A stretch of DNA of 44,273 nt, from assembly GCA_011772865.1 (NCBI GenBank), contig WVYQ01000023.1, positions 89,530 through 133,802 on the forward strand. The letters are read 5' to 3'. Positions 10,395 to 17,420 of this stretch are shown piece by piece. Each line of letters opens with the position of its first letter. The first letter of the stretch is position 1. The stretch is from Woeseiaceae bacterium (GTDB taxonomy: Bacteria > Pseudomonadota > Gammaproteobacteria > Steroidobacterales > Woeseiaceae). A program made the translations under genes and the position numbers. The notes beneath the pieces were generated by a model that worked only from the letters and a program-made list of their open reading frames with translations, was not told where the DNA came from and did no database searches.

Positions 10395-10413
10395 TGAAAT
10401 GCGTCGCATTTCA
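10395..10413. repeat. Second 19-bp perfect dyad at the 3' end of the FMN dehydrogenase gene
   Basis: TGAAATGCGTCGCATTTCA has 9-base arms around one base and includes the stop codon of the minus-strand 2-hydroxyacid dehydrogenase gene. It may act as a weak transcription end hairpin or as a protein site; no T-run follows on the minus strand. Confidence 0.45.
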
Positions 10414-11562
10414 GCGACGATGCGCAATCATCGAGGGCCTGAGTTCGGCGATTGACGAACAGCCCATGAGGCGCATGTCGCGTTCGATCTCATCGCGCAA
10501 GAGCCCCATCGCCCGGTTGACACCGGCCGTGCCGGCTCCGGCCAGCGCATACAGGTACATACGCCCACCCGAGCAGGCTGTCGCACCCATGGCCATCGCC
10601 TTCAACACGTGCGTGCCGCGGCGGATGCCGCCGTCGACGATGACCTCGATGTCGCCGCCCACCGCATCGAGTATCGCGGCCAGCTGGTCAAATGGGGAAC
10701 GCGATCCGTCCAGTTGCCGACCGCCGTGATTGGAAATCATGATTGCGCTGGCGCCGACGTCGACGCAACGGCGGGCATCGGCAACCGACATGACACCCTT
10801 GATCGCAAACGGGCCGCCCCATTCTTCGATCATGGCCGCCGCATCGTCCCAGTCGATTGTTCGTTTCAGCTGGGTGTCCAGGTAATCGACCACCGAATAC
10901 GACTTTTTCGAGCCGGCCTCGATAACCGACGAGATGTTCGGCAGGTCGAATTTCTCGCGCAGCAGGTAATTGAACGTCCAGCGCGGATGCATCGCAAAGC
11001 TCAGCAGGCTCGCCGGTGTCAATTTGGGCGGCGTCGTCATGCCCGTGTGATAGTCGCGCTCGCGATTGCCGGCAACGATCGTATCCACGGTCAGCGCCAT
11101 CGCGCCAAAATTCGCTGCCTTGCAGCGCGCAATCAGGTCGGACGTCAGTGCAGCATCCGTGTGCACGTAGATCTGGAACAACTTGGCAGCATCGTTACGC
11201 GCGCTGAGCTCCTCGATGCTGCGCGTCCCGATCGTCGACACGCCGAACATGGTTCCGTACTTTTCAGCAGCGTCCGCGAGCGCGAACTCGCCATCGTGGT
11301 GGAACAGCCGTTGCATCGCCGTTGGCGAGAAGAATAGCGGCATGTCGAGCTTCTGGCCCAGGACTGTCACTGACATGTCGATTTCATCGACACCGGCAAG
11401 AACATTGGGCACCAGGTCCACCGTTTCGAATGCGGCGGTATTACGGGCAAGGGTGACTTCGTCGTCGGAACCACCATCGATGTAATGAAAGATCGGTGCA
11501 GGCAGGCGCTGTTTCGCAAGTTTGCGAAAATCGCTCGTTCGGTAGCAGTTCTTCAGGCGCAA
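10411..11562 (-). CDS. FMN-dependent 2-hydroxyacid dehydrogenase (L-lactate dehydrogenase/glycolate oxidase family)
   Basis: 383 residues covering the full TIM barrel of the FMN 2-hydroxyacid oxidase family. The N-terminus (CYRTSDFRKLAKQRLPAPIF and HYIDGGSDDEVTLARN) matches LldD-type enzymes. The active-site segment ISNHGGRQLDGS carries the catalytic His and substrate Arg, and EVIVDGGIRRGTHVLKAMAMGA binds the FMN phosphate. It oxidises an L-2-hydroxyacid such as lactate and passes electrons to quinone or oxygen. The start is a TTG with a weak ribosome site; homology begins right there. An overlapping seven-codon open frame (ATG at 11576) sits just upstream behind AGAGGT and could couple translation. 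Substrate is not determined by sequence. Confidence 0.88.
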   Translation of the reverse strand: MRLKNCYRTSDFRKLAKQRLPAPIFHYIDGGSDDEVTLARNTAAFETVDLVPNVLAGVDEIDMSVTVLGQKLDMPLFFSPTAMQRLFHHDGEFALADAAEKYGTMFGVSTIGTRSIEELSARNDAAKLFQIYVHTDAALTSDLIARCKAANFGAMALTVDTIVAGNRERDYHTGMTTPPKLTPASLLSFAMHPRWTFNYLLREKFDLPNISSVIEAGSKKSYSVVDYLDTQLKRTIDWDDAAAMIEEWGGPFAIKGVMSVADARRCVDVGASAIMISNHGGRQLDGSRSPFDQLAAILDAVGGDIEVIVDGGIRRGTHVLKAMAMGATACSGGRMYLYALAGAGTAGVNRAMGLLRDEIERDMRLMGCSSIAELRPSMIAHRR

Positions 11563-11615
11563 GTGGTTTCGTCCATTACCTCTAGACGGCCATTGTACTA
11601 AAACGTCTGATGAGC

Positions 11616-12821
11616 TCAGTCGCCCACCCGTGCTTCCAGCGCCTCGATTCGCCGCTGCTGCTCCTGGATGACGCGCGTCAAAACCGCAACGATGTCCATC
11701 GTGCTCAGGCCCTGCCGGCCGCTCATCGCTACGAGCTCCGGGACGTCTTCTGCGATGAAGCCGTTGTAGGTTTCACCATTTTCCGACTTGTAATTGAAGC
11801 GGACAGGCTCGAGTTCCGCGAGCGCCGCCAGCGCCTCGTCAAGCATCAGCTCGCTGATGTTCTCCTTGTCACGGCGTGTCGAGTTGTTTGTCCAGACACC
11901 GCCTGCCGTGACATGGGCGCCGCTCGCCATCTCGAGGGGATAGGACGGCCTTGATTCGCCAATACCCACATTGCCATCGCGATCGATCGTAACCCGGTCT
12001 ATCGAGCCGGCGCCGATCGTCAGCGTGCTCGCAGCATTGTGCATGATGTAGCCGGTCTCGCCCGAGGCTTGAGTGATCATCAATCCCGCCACGTTGCTGG
12101 CCTGTTCGTTGATCTGGATGTTGCCGTTAACCTCGAGCCGCTGCGATGGCTTGGTCGTGCCGATACCGATCTGGTTACCGTTATCGTAGATCTGTGACGA
12201 TTCACCCACCGTCGCCTCCTTGAAACGAACGAGGTAACCTGGATCGCCGTCGATGGCACCCTCACCGGCCGGTCCCGGCGGTCCTGGCGGTCCGGGTGGT
12301 CCCGGTGGTCCCGGTGGTCCTGCTTCGCCGATCACTGTAACCGCCTCAACCGGCTCGACGACGGCCTCTTCGGCGACCTCTTCGGCGACCTCTTCAACGA
12401 CCGCTTCTGCCACTTCTTCGACGGCTTCTTCCACGGCGTCTTCGACTGTCTCCTCCACCATTTCTTCGACAGATTCCTCAACCGTTTCCTCGACGACCTG
12501 TTCGACGGCCTGTTCGGCCACTTCCTCGTCAGCCGTTTCCCCGACGACCTCCCCGGACGGTTCGTCGCGAATGACCATCGACCAATCGGCACTGACGAAC
12601 CCGGTCGTGCCCTCTCCGTCGAGCTCGACCTCATGCCAGCCCGGCACCGAGGCAACGTGCTTGAGCGGTATGCCCCTTTGCAGGCGTCCGACAATCTCGG
12701 TGCCCGCCTCCGGCGCCTGTCGGACATTGACGAAGCTTTCGACCTCGTCGACCGGCACGACGACATCGGCAGCACAAACGAACGGTAACGCCAGAACCAG
12801 CAACCCAAGCGTGGTTTTCAT
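11616..12821 (-). CDS. Exported fibre-like protein: SH3b - VEEx repeats - collagen-like - S74 chaperone domain
   Basis: 401 residues. Signal peptide (cleavage near FVCAADV), then a bacterial SH3 domain at about 22-85 (VNVRQAPEAGTEIVGRLQRG, GFVSADW). Residues about 98-161 form a Val/Glu-rich VEEx repeat, followed by a collagen-like tract at 168-186. A beta-structured part then contains tail-fibre-like segments (IGIGTTKPSQRLEVNGNI, VGIGESRPSYPLEMASG). It ends in a Peptidase_S74 intramolecular chaperone domain (STRRDKENISEL; GFIAEDVPELV) with a terminal coiled coil. S74 domains trimerise and self-cleave phage tail spikes and some surface adhesins, so a trimeric cell-surface fibre is the best guess. 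GGGAGAGAG precedes the ATG. Confidence 0.82.
   Translation of the reverse strand: MKTTLGLLVLALPFVCAADVVVPVDEVESFVNVRQAPEAGTEIVGRLQRGIPLKHVASVPGWHEVELDGEGTTGFVSADWSMVIRDEPSGEVVGETADEEVAEQAVEQVVEETVEESVEEMVEETVEDAVEEAVEEVAEAVVEEVAEEVAEEAVVEPVEAVTVIGEAGPPGPPGPPGPPGPPGPAGEGAIDGDPGYLVRFKEATVGESSQIYDNGNQIGIGTTKPSQRLEVNGNIQINEQASNVAGLMITQASGETGYIMHNAASTLTIGAGSIDRVTIDRDGNVGIGESRPSYPLEMASGAHVTAGGVWTNNSTRRDKENISELMLDEALAALAELEPVRFNYKSENGETYNGFIAEDVPELVAMSGRQGLSTMDIVAVLTRVIQEQQRRIEALEARVGD
12264..12320 (-). repeat. Collagen-like Gly-X-Y tract
   Basis: Nineteen codons encoding five Gly-Pro-Pro triplets, then Gly-Pro-Ala-Gly. The DNA shows near-perfect 9-base periodicity, so copy number is likely to vary between strains by slippage. 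Confidence 0.85.
12339..12530 (-). repeat. VEEx tetrapeptide repeat (residues 98-161)
   Basis: Repeated Val-Glu-Glu-X/Ala-Glu-Glu units (VEETVEESVEEMVEET and similar) encoded by degenerate 12-base repeats. Val every fourth residue with acidic flanks predicts a charged helical stalk. Confidence 0.8.
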
Positions 12822-12901
12822 GACTCTCTCCCGCGATGTTCTTGTGCGTACAATAGACCTTTACGCTGGCGCTAACCAGTGTCGCAATGAGGCAACAATC
12901 C

Positions 12902-13732
12902 ATGTCCGACCCGTGCATTATCACCGTGGCAATAACAGGTTCCGTTGCAAGGAAGAGCCACAATCCCGCGGTTCCCGAGTCAGTATCCGAACAGATCGAG
13001 TCGACACATGAAGCCTTCGAGGCAGGGGCATCGCTCGTGCACGTTCATTCGCGCCATGACGACGGTTCGCCGGGCACGATCCCCGAGAAGTTCGCCGAGT
13101 TCCAGGAAGGCGTCCGCAAACACTGCCCGGGAATCATCGTGCAGTTCTCGACCGGTGGCCGCTCCGGTGTGGGCTCCGAGCGCGGATCGATGTTGCACCT
13201 GCGTCCCGACATGGCCTCCCTGGCGACCGGTTCGTGCAACTTCCCCGTTTCGGTGTACGAGAACTCGAACGAACTCATTGAGGAACTCGCAAGCACGATG
13301 CTCGAGTATGACATCAAGCCCGAGATAGAGGTCTTCGATCTCGCAATGCTGTACCGGGCTGCCGACCTCGTCGCGCAAGGTCTTTTAAAGCAACCGTTAC
13401 ACGTGCAATTCGTGCTGGGTGTCAGGAACGCGCTGCCTGCACACCGCGATATCCTCGAGTTCGAACTCGAAAAACTGAAAGACCTGCTGCCCGACGCGAC
13501 ATGGGTTGCGGCCGGCATCGGCAAGGCGCAGATCGAGGTCAATCGCTGGTGCCTCGAACTCGGCGGACACTTGCGCACGGGACTCGAAGACAATATTCGA
13601 CTCGACGCGAACACGCTCGCACCATCGAACGCGGCCCTCGTTGCGAAGGCCGCCGAACTCTGCGCCGAGTACGACCGTCACCCGGCCACAACGAAAGAAG
13701 CCCGAGCTATCCTCGGGCTTCAGATGCACTAA
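12902..13732 (+). CDS. BKACE / 3-keto-5-aminohexanoate cleavage enzyme family protein (DUF849)
   Basis: 276-residue TIM-barrel enzyme of the beta-keto acid cleavage family. These Zn enzymes condense a beta-keto acid with acetyl-CoA to give acetoacetate and a new acyl-CoA. Zn ligands are visible as VHVHSRHDDG (His47, His49) and the Glu of RTGLEDNIRLD. VQFVLGVRNALP and WVAAGIGKAQ are also family segments. ATG at 12902 is used because AUGAGG lies about nine bases upstream; an in-frame ATG at 12887 lacks a ribosome site. Members act in lysine fermentation, carnitine (dehydrocarnitine) degradation and other keto-acid routes; substrate cannot be read here. A hairpin is embedded in its last codons. 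Confidence 0.88.
   Translation: MSDPCIITVAITGSVARKSHNPAVPESVSEQIESTHEAFEAGASLVHVHSRHDDGSPGTIPEKFAEFQEGVRKHCPGIIVQFSTGGRSGVGSERGSMLHLRPDMASLATGSCNFPVSVYENSNELIEELASTMLEYDIKPEIEVFDLAMLYRAADLVAQGLLKQPLHVQFVLGVRNALPAHRDILEFELEKLKDLLPDATWVAAGIGKAQIEVNRWCLELGGHLRTGLEDNIRLDANTLAPSNAALVAKAAELCAEYDRHPATTKEARAILGLQMH
13691..13721 (-). terminator. Terminator-like hairpin for the VOC gene, embedded in the BKACE 3' end
   Basis: GAAGCCCGAG (13697-13706) pairs perfectly with 13712-13721 around a five-base loop. Read on the minus strand it is followed by TTTCGTT, so it fits an intrinsic terminator for the gene at 13752-14408 even though it codes for protein on the plus strand. Confidence 0.65.
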
Positions 13733-13751
13733 TTACGAAAGCGGTTGGCGC

Positions 13752-14408
13752 TTACGCCGCAACCAGTTTTGCGTTCGGGTCCTTCTTGCCCTTGGCCTGT
13801 TCCGCAGGGATTTCCCAGTCATCGGGCATCATGCTGAAGTCGAAGAACGGCTGCTCGTCACCTTCGTCGATCGCATCCTGGACCTGCTTGTAGAACTCGC
13901 CGCCGGCTTTATCCGAGAACGTGATCTCGACTTCCTTGGCCTCATCCTCTGTCTCCGGACGTTCGCAGTACTCCGGGAAGGTCGCCTCGCCGGCATGACC
14001 CGACGCATAGCCCTTGGCGAACATCTGCTTGAGGATGCCGAAGCCGTCGTCCTGCACGAGCACGTCGCCGCGCGGGTGACCGCCGAGCTTCTTCATGTGC
14101 TTGATGAAGGCGTCGAGATTATGGGTGTCATAGGCGACATGCTGGCAGGAATGATCGCCGTGCTTTTCGACGAAGCTTGTGACCTGCGACTTTTCGGCGC
14201 GGTCGATGCCTTCGATCAGCGCGATGCCGAAATCACCGTAATCGATACACCAGATTTTCATGCTGCTGTTCGGGTCTCCCGGGCGCGCGTCGTCGATGCG
14301 CTTGATCAACGTTCCGCCCTCGACCTCGATGTGGAACCAGGCCCATTTTTCGATGCTGCCTTTCTCGACCGCGTATGCGACGTGGTCGACTTTCTTCAGG
14401 TACGCCAT
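13752..14408 (-). CDS. VOC-superfamily, 4-hydroxyphenylpyruvate dioxygenase-like protein
   Basis: 218 residues with the vicinal-oxygen-chelate fold. Candidate Fe ligands are the His of KKVDHVAYAV, the His of HSCQHVAYDTH and a Glu in the FPEYCERP region, reminiscent of HPPD's metal triad. Full HPPD is about 350 residues, so this is a shorter relative and should not be called hpd outright; other 2-oxoacid-dependent or ring-cleaving reactions are possible. Start ATG at 14408 follows GGAGAG. It is divergent from an Lrp/AsnC regulator with a strong dyad between them, suggesting amino-acid-responsive control. Confidence 0.72.
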   Translation of the reverse strand: MAYLKKVDHVAYAVEKGSIEKWAWFHIEVEGGTLIKRIDDARPGDPNSSMKIWCIDYGDFGIALIEGIDRAEKSQVTSFVEKHGDHSCQHVAYDTHNLDAFIKHMKKLGGHPRGDVLVQDDGFGILKQMFAKGYASGHAGEATFPEYCERPETEDEAKEVEITFSDKAGGEFYKQVQDAIDEGDEQPFFDFSMMPDDWEIPAEQAKGKKDPNAKLVAA

Positions 14409-14497
14409 AGTTCTCTCCATTGAATGCAGGTGTATTCCGATCTGCGATCAGTCTACGCAGAAGACCACGCAGGGTGCACGCAATTTTTAGCGCATTT

Positions 14498-14524
14498 AGT
14501 CAAAAAAATGCAGTTTTTTTGACT
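14498..14524. promoter_or_regulatory. 27-bp A/T-rich perfect dyad, candidate Lrp/AsnC operator
   Basis: Left arm AGTCAAAAAAA (14498-14508), centre TGCAG, and a right arm that is its exact reverse complement (14514-14524). It sits in the 148-base divergent region and ends six bases before a TATAAT. Poly-A/T arms around a short centre are typical of Lrp-family sites. Autoregulation and control of the divergent dioxygenase are inferred. Confidence 0.65.
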
Positions 14525-14529
14525 TTTTT

Positions 14530-14535
14530 TATAAT
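14530..14535 (+). promoter_or_regulatory. Candidate -10 box of the Lrp/AsnC-family gene
   Basis: TATAAT, 21 bases before the start codon at 14557. No good -35 at normal spacing is visible; the adjoining dyad covers that region. The implied leader is short. Confidence 0.5.
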
Positions 14536-14556
14536 TCCTTGCAGTATTCCTGCTCT

Positions 14557-15015
14557 ATGGATCGATTTGACGCATTGATTCTGCGAGCCCTTCAGGAAGA
14601 TGGACGCATGCGCTGGTCGCACCTCGCGAGGCGCATCAATCTCTCCGCGAGCGCCTGCCAGCGCCGCGTCGAGGCGCTCGAGGAAGAGGGCGTGATCGAG
14701 AACTTCACGGTCAATCTCGACGAAAAGGCGCTCGGCCACCGCGTCAAAGCCTTTGTCGAGGTGAGTGTCGACCGTCAAAGTACCGATCTGGCCCAGGAGT
14801 TTCGGCGCAAGGTCGTCGAGCACCCCCAGGTACAGGCCTGTCACATGGTATCCGGCACGATCGATTTCATGCTCGAAGTTGTCGCACCGGACCTCGAGTC
14901 ATTCGGTCGGTTCATCGACGGCGAGTTGCTGAGCATGCCGGCCGTGAAGGACGCGTCATCGTCTATCGTACTCAACGTCGTCAAGCCGCGTCGCACGATG
15001 ATCGGCAAGTACTAG
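14557..15015 (+). CDS. Lrp/AsnC-family transcriptional regulator
   Basis: 152 residues. An N-terminal winged helix-turn-helix (DALILRALQEDGRMRWSHLARRINLSASACQRRVEALEEEGVI, split by helix boundaries) is followed by an AsnC/RAM ligand-binding domain with VVEHPQVQACHMVSGTIDFMLEV. Family members are octameric feast/famine regulators that sense amino acids. ATG at 14557 is preferred over an upstream TTG because MDRFDALIL is the family's usual beginning. It is divergent from a VOC dioxygenase, its probable target. The stop shares a CTAG with the convergent HEAT-repeat gene. Confidence 0.93.
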   Translation: MDRFDALILRALQEDGRMRWSHLARRINLSASACQRRVEALEEEGVIENFTVNLDEKALGHRVKAFVEVSVDRQSTDLAQEFRRKVVEHPQVQACHMVSGTIDFMLEVVAPDLESFGRFIDGELLSMPAVKDASSSIVLNVVKPRRTMIGKY

Positions 15016-15743
15016 TCGGGCATCGGTGGGTAGAGCGCGCGAAACGCCGCATCGTCATTGATTTCATCGATTACCTCGACAGCTCGCTGGCGCACCTCTT
15101 CATCCGGATCCTCCAGGGCTTCCCGGATGACCGTCACCGAGTAGTCGTCACCAATATCGCCGAGGGAATTGACAGCCGCCCGGCGAACAAGCGGATCGGG
15201 ATCGTGAATCGCAAGCCTGAGGTATTCCACGGCCGAAGCGCCGCCCGTCATCGCGAGCGACAATGTTGCATCGGCACGCACCCGCGGATCGCGGTCGGCG
15301 TAGAGACTCCCGATCGCCGCTGTCGCAGCGTCACCCTGAATCGACGCCAGCGCCTCTAGCGCCACGCGGCGGATCCGTGAATCGCCATCACCGAGCGCAA
15401 GGCTCAGGGCTTTAGTCGCGTCCTCGGTGCCAATATGCCGGAGTTCACGGATAGCGGTTTTCTTCGACGCGAATCCGCCCTGCAGGAGCACGGCCTCGAA
15501 GTAGGCGATCTCGGCCGGGACCCGCAACTCGGCAACGGCCGGGGGAGGTGCCGTCACCGGTTGCAGATCCACAACCTCGATCGTCTCGACCAGAGCCGCG
15601 ACAGGGACGTCAGGTGGCTCCGGCGCATCGCCGAGACGCAGCCAGGCGAGGCTGCCGGTCAACAGCAGCCCCGCCACGAAAAGGCTGCAGCGCCTGATCT
15701 TAATCGTCCTCTTCGATCTCGAATCCGCAGCCGTCGAAATCAT
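15012..15743 (-). CDS. Membrane-anchored HEAT-repeat protein
   Basis: About 243 residues. A basic stretch and one hydrophobic helix (LFVAGLLLTGSLAWL) form an N-terminal anchor or uncleaved signal, followed by a Pro/Val-rich linker and five or so HEAT/PBS-lyase-like repeats (AIRELRHIGTEDATKAL, RIRRVALEALASI, RVRADATLSLAMTG, LVRRAAVNSLGDIGDD, EVRQRAVEVIDEI). Such repeats are protein-binding scaffolds; no enzymatic residues are seen. The start is uncertain: the ATG at 15743 overlaps the preceding gene by 44 bases, has no clear ribosome site, and further in-frame ATGs lie upstream. It probably forms an operon with the acidic secreted protein upstream. Confidence 0.72.
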   Translation of the reverse strand: MISTAADSRSKRTIKIRRCSLFVAGLLLTGSLAWLRLGDAPEPPDVPVAALVETIEVVDLQPVTAPPPAVAELRVPAEIAYFEAVLLQGGFASKKTAIRELRHIGTEDATKALSLALGDGDSRIRRVALEALASIQGDAATAAIGSLYADRDPRVRADATLSLAMTGGASAVEYLRLAIHDPDPLVRRAAVNSLGDIGDDYSVTVIREALEDPDEEVRQRAVEVIDEINDDAAFRALYPPMPD

Positions 15744-16605
15744 CGAATTCGTCCGGGTCATCTTCATTCAGACAAATGTCGCCCTCTTCCGTGAACGTGG
15801 CGTTGTCATCGAAACCGATCGCGCCGACTTCGACCTTGGCTGGCGTGTTATCCGGCAGCGTTTCGAGATAGTCGTCGGGCACTTCGACCTCGAGTTCTTC
15901 GGCGTCGCCCGGGATGCGGACGACGTAGTTCATGCCATTGAGCGGATCACCGTCTTCAACGTCAGGTTCGAGCACGACCTCCCAGGCGGCTACCGGCACG
16001 TTGGCCGGATTCATCGGCAGAACGCCCTCAGCAATCAGCTCGGCAATATCATCCTCATCGGCGCATTCACCGAGATCGCTGCCTGCCAGCCAGGTGATCT
16101 CGCCTTCGGTATCGTCACCGTCTTCCTCCTCTTCCCACTCGACATCGGCCGGAGCGGCGGGAAGATTGAACGACAATTCGGATTGACCGTACGAGGTTTC
16201 CCAACCTTCGCCGATTGCAAAGAAGTGATAAGTGCCGTCCATCCAGCGGTCGATGAATTCTTCAAGTGTTACGACCGGCTCACCGTATTCGTCATCTTCC
16301 GGCTCCGGATGCCAGCACAGCGGCTCGGCGCTCTCGTTGAATGTTTCGGTCACGAACTGGTGCGCCAGCTCCCGGCGAGCGCCGTACGAGTAAATCTTCC
16401 GATGCTTCGGGTTGAACAGTGCGCCGTAGCGCAGATTGTCACCGTCCATCAGGAAATGAAAACCAATGTCGCCATCCGACGAATTGATCTCAACCAGCAC
16501 CTTGCATTCGCCGAAGTCGCCGCAGGGCTCTGTCGCGCCGGCAGTACCGCAGAGCAGTGCCGCCACGGCGGAGGCCAGGACTGTCTTTGTCTTAACGCCG
16601 TTCAT
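15700..16605 (-). CDS. Secreted, strongly acidic protein of unknown function
   Basis: 301 residues with a clear signal peptide (cleavage near GTAGATEP). Very rich in Asp and Glu, with an EEEEDGDD linker and an extreme tail (DPDEFDDFDGCGFEIEEDD). The tail loosely resembles calcium-binding DxDxDG / thrombospondin type-3 patterns. The segment VPVAAWEVVLEPD to AKVEVGAIGFDDNATF looks like an Ig/fibronectin-type beta-sandwich. Four to six Cys could form disulphides. I do not recognise a family. GGGAGA precedes the start. Calcium binding in the periplasm or outside is plausible but inferred only from composition. Confidence 0.7.
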   Translation of the reverse strand: MNGVKTKTVLASAVAALLCGTAGATEPCGDFGECKVLVEINSSDGDIGFHFLMDGDNLRYGALFNPKHRKIYSYGARRELAHQFVTETFNESAEPLCWHPEPEDDEYGEPVVTLEEFIDRWMDGTYHFFAIGEGWETSYGQSELSFNLPAAPADVEWEEEEDGDDTEGEITWLAGSDLGECADEDDIAELIAEGVLPMNPANVPVAAWEVVLEPDVEDGDPLNGMNYVVRIPGDAEELEVEVPDDYLETLPDNTPAKVEVGAIGFDDNATFTEEGDICLNEDDPDEFDDFDGCGFEIEEDD

Positions 16606-16717
16606 GGTCGTCTCCCGTTATTGCCCCCTGTGTCCGAATAGACGGCCGAGGGTCGGGAAACCGGTCGCGGGCAAGCGCATCGCGTACACTTGGGGCGCCA
16701 CTTTCAGGAAACCTAAC

Positions 16718-17341
16718 GTGATCAAGCTTTACACATGGGGCACGCCGAACGGACGCAAGATTTCGATTGCGCTCGAGGAACTCGACCTTCCCTACGACGT
16801 CGTGCCGGTCGACATCGGCAAAGGTGAACAGTTCGACAAGGAGTTTCTCAGGATCAGTCCCAACAACAAGATCCCGGCGATTTTGGACGGTGATTTCGCG
16901 CTGTTCGAGTCGGGCGCCATCCTCCTGTACCTGGCCGAGAAAACCGGCCGGCTTTTGCCAAATCACGGAACCCCGGAGTATTGGCGTGTCATGCAGTGGC
17001 TGATGTGGCAGATGGGGAATTTTGGGCCGCTACTTGGCCAGGCGCATCATTTCCTCAAGTACAACCCAGGCAAGTCGGAATATGCCGAGGCTCGCTATCA
17101 CGGCGAGGCATTGCGCATGTACCGCGTGCTCGATGCGCGACTCGAGAACCGCGAATTCGTCTGCGACAGCTTTTCCATTGCGGACATCGCGATCTGGTGC
17201 TGGGCGTCCCGGTACGAGTACCAGCGAATCGAACTCGACGATTTCCCGGCTGTTTGCCGATGGTACCGCCAGCTTGCCGGGCGGCCTGGCTTTCAGCGCG
17301 GCTTTGCGGTTCCCAATGGAGAATCCATTCCGATTCCCTAG
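16718..17341 (+). CDS. Glutathione S-transferase (YfcG/YghU, nu-class-like)
   Basis: 207 residues. The N-terminal thioredoxin fold begins IKLYTWGTPNGRKISIALEE; TPNGRK is the glutathione-activating Thr/Asn motif of nu-class (YfcG/YghU) GSTs, which use bound glutathione for disulphide-bond reductase chemistry. NNKIPAI and FESGAILLYLAEKTG bind glutathione. The all-helical C-terminal domain includes the FSIADIAIW N-capping motif. Start is GTG at 16718, directly where family homology begins; the longer frame upstream was discarded. Likely cytoplasmic redox role. Confidence 0.9.
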   Translation: MIKLYTWGTPNGRKISIALEELDLPYDVVPVDIGKGEQFDKEFLRISPNNKIPAILDGDFALFESGAILLYLAEKTGRLLPNHGTPEYWRVMQWLMWQMGNFGPLLGQAHHFLKYNPGKSEYAEARYHGEALRMYRVLDARLENREFVCDSFSIADIAIWCWASRYEYQRIELDDFPAVCRWYRQLAGRPGFQRGFAVPNGESIPIP

Positions 17342-17388
17342 TTGCCAATTTGGGCTTCGATCATCTCGAGCACGAAGTTTCGATTCTG

Positions 17389-17414
17389 CGATGTTTTCAG
17401 TCGCGCAAACATCG
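17389..17414. terminator. Inverted repeat between convergent genes, possible weak terminator
   Basis: CGATGTTT (17389-17396) and AAACATCG (17407-17414) around a ten-base loop, between the GST gene and the end of the envelope operon. No long T-run, so intrinsic termination is only possible. Confidence 0.35.
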
Positions 17415-17420
17415 GCCCGG

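Noticed and set aside
12264-12530. Short tandem repeats resembling a CRISPR-like array
   Set aside because: Repeats are in-frame coding triplets (9 and 12 bases) with no spacers.
12253-13011. Ser/Thr-rich plus-strand frame opposite the fibre-like gene
   Set aside because: It is the reverse complement of the VEEx and Gly-Pro-Pro repeats, which make sense on the minus strand with signal peptide and S74 domain.
14519-14535. TTGACT followed by TATAAT as a -35/-10 pair
   Set aside because: Spacing is only five bases, far short of 16-18; TTGACT belongs to the right arm of the dyad.
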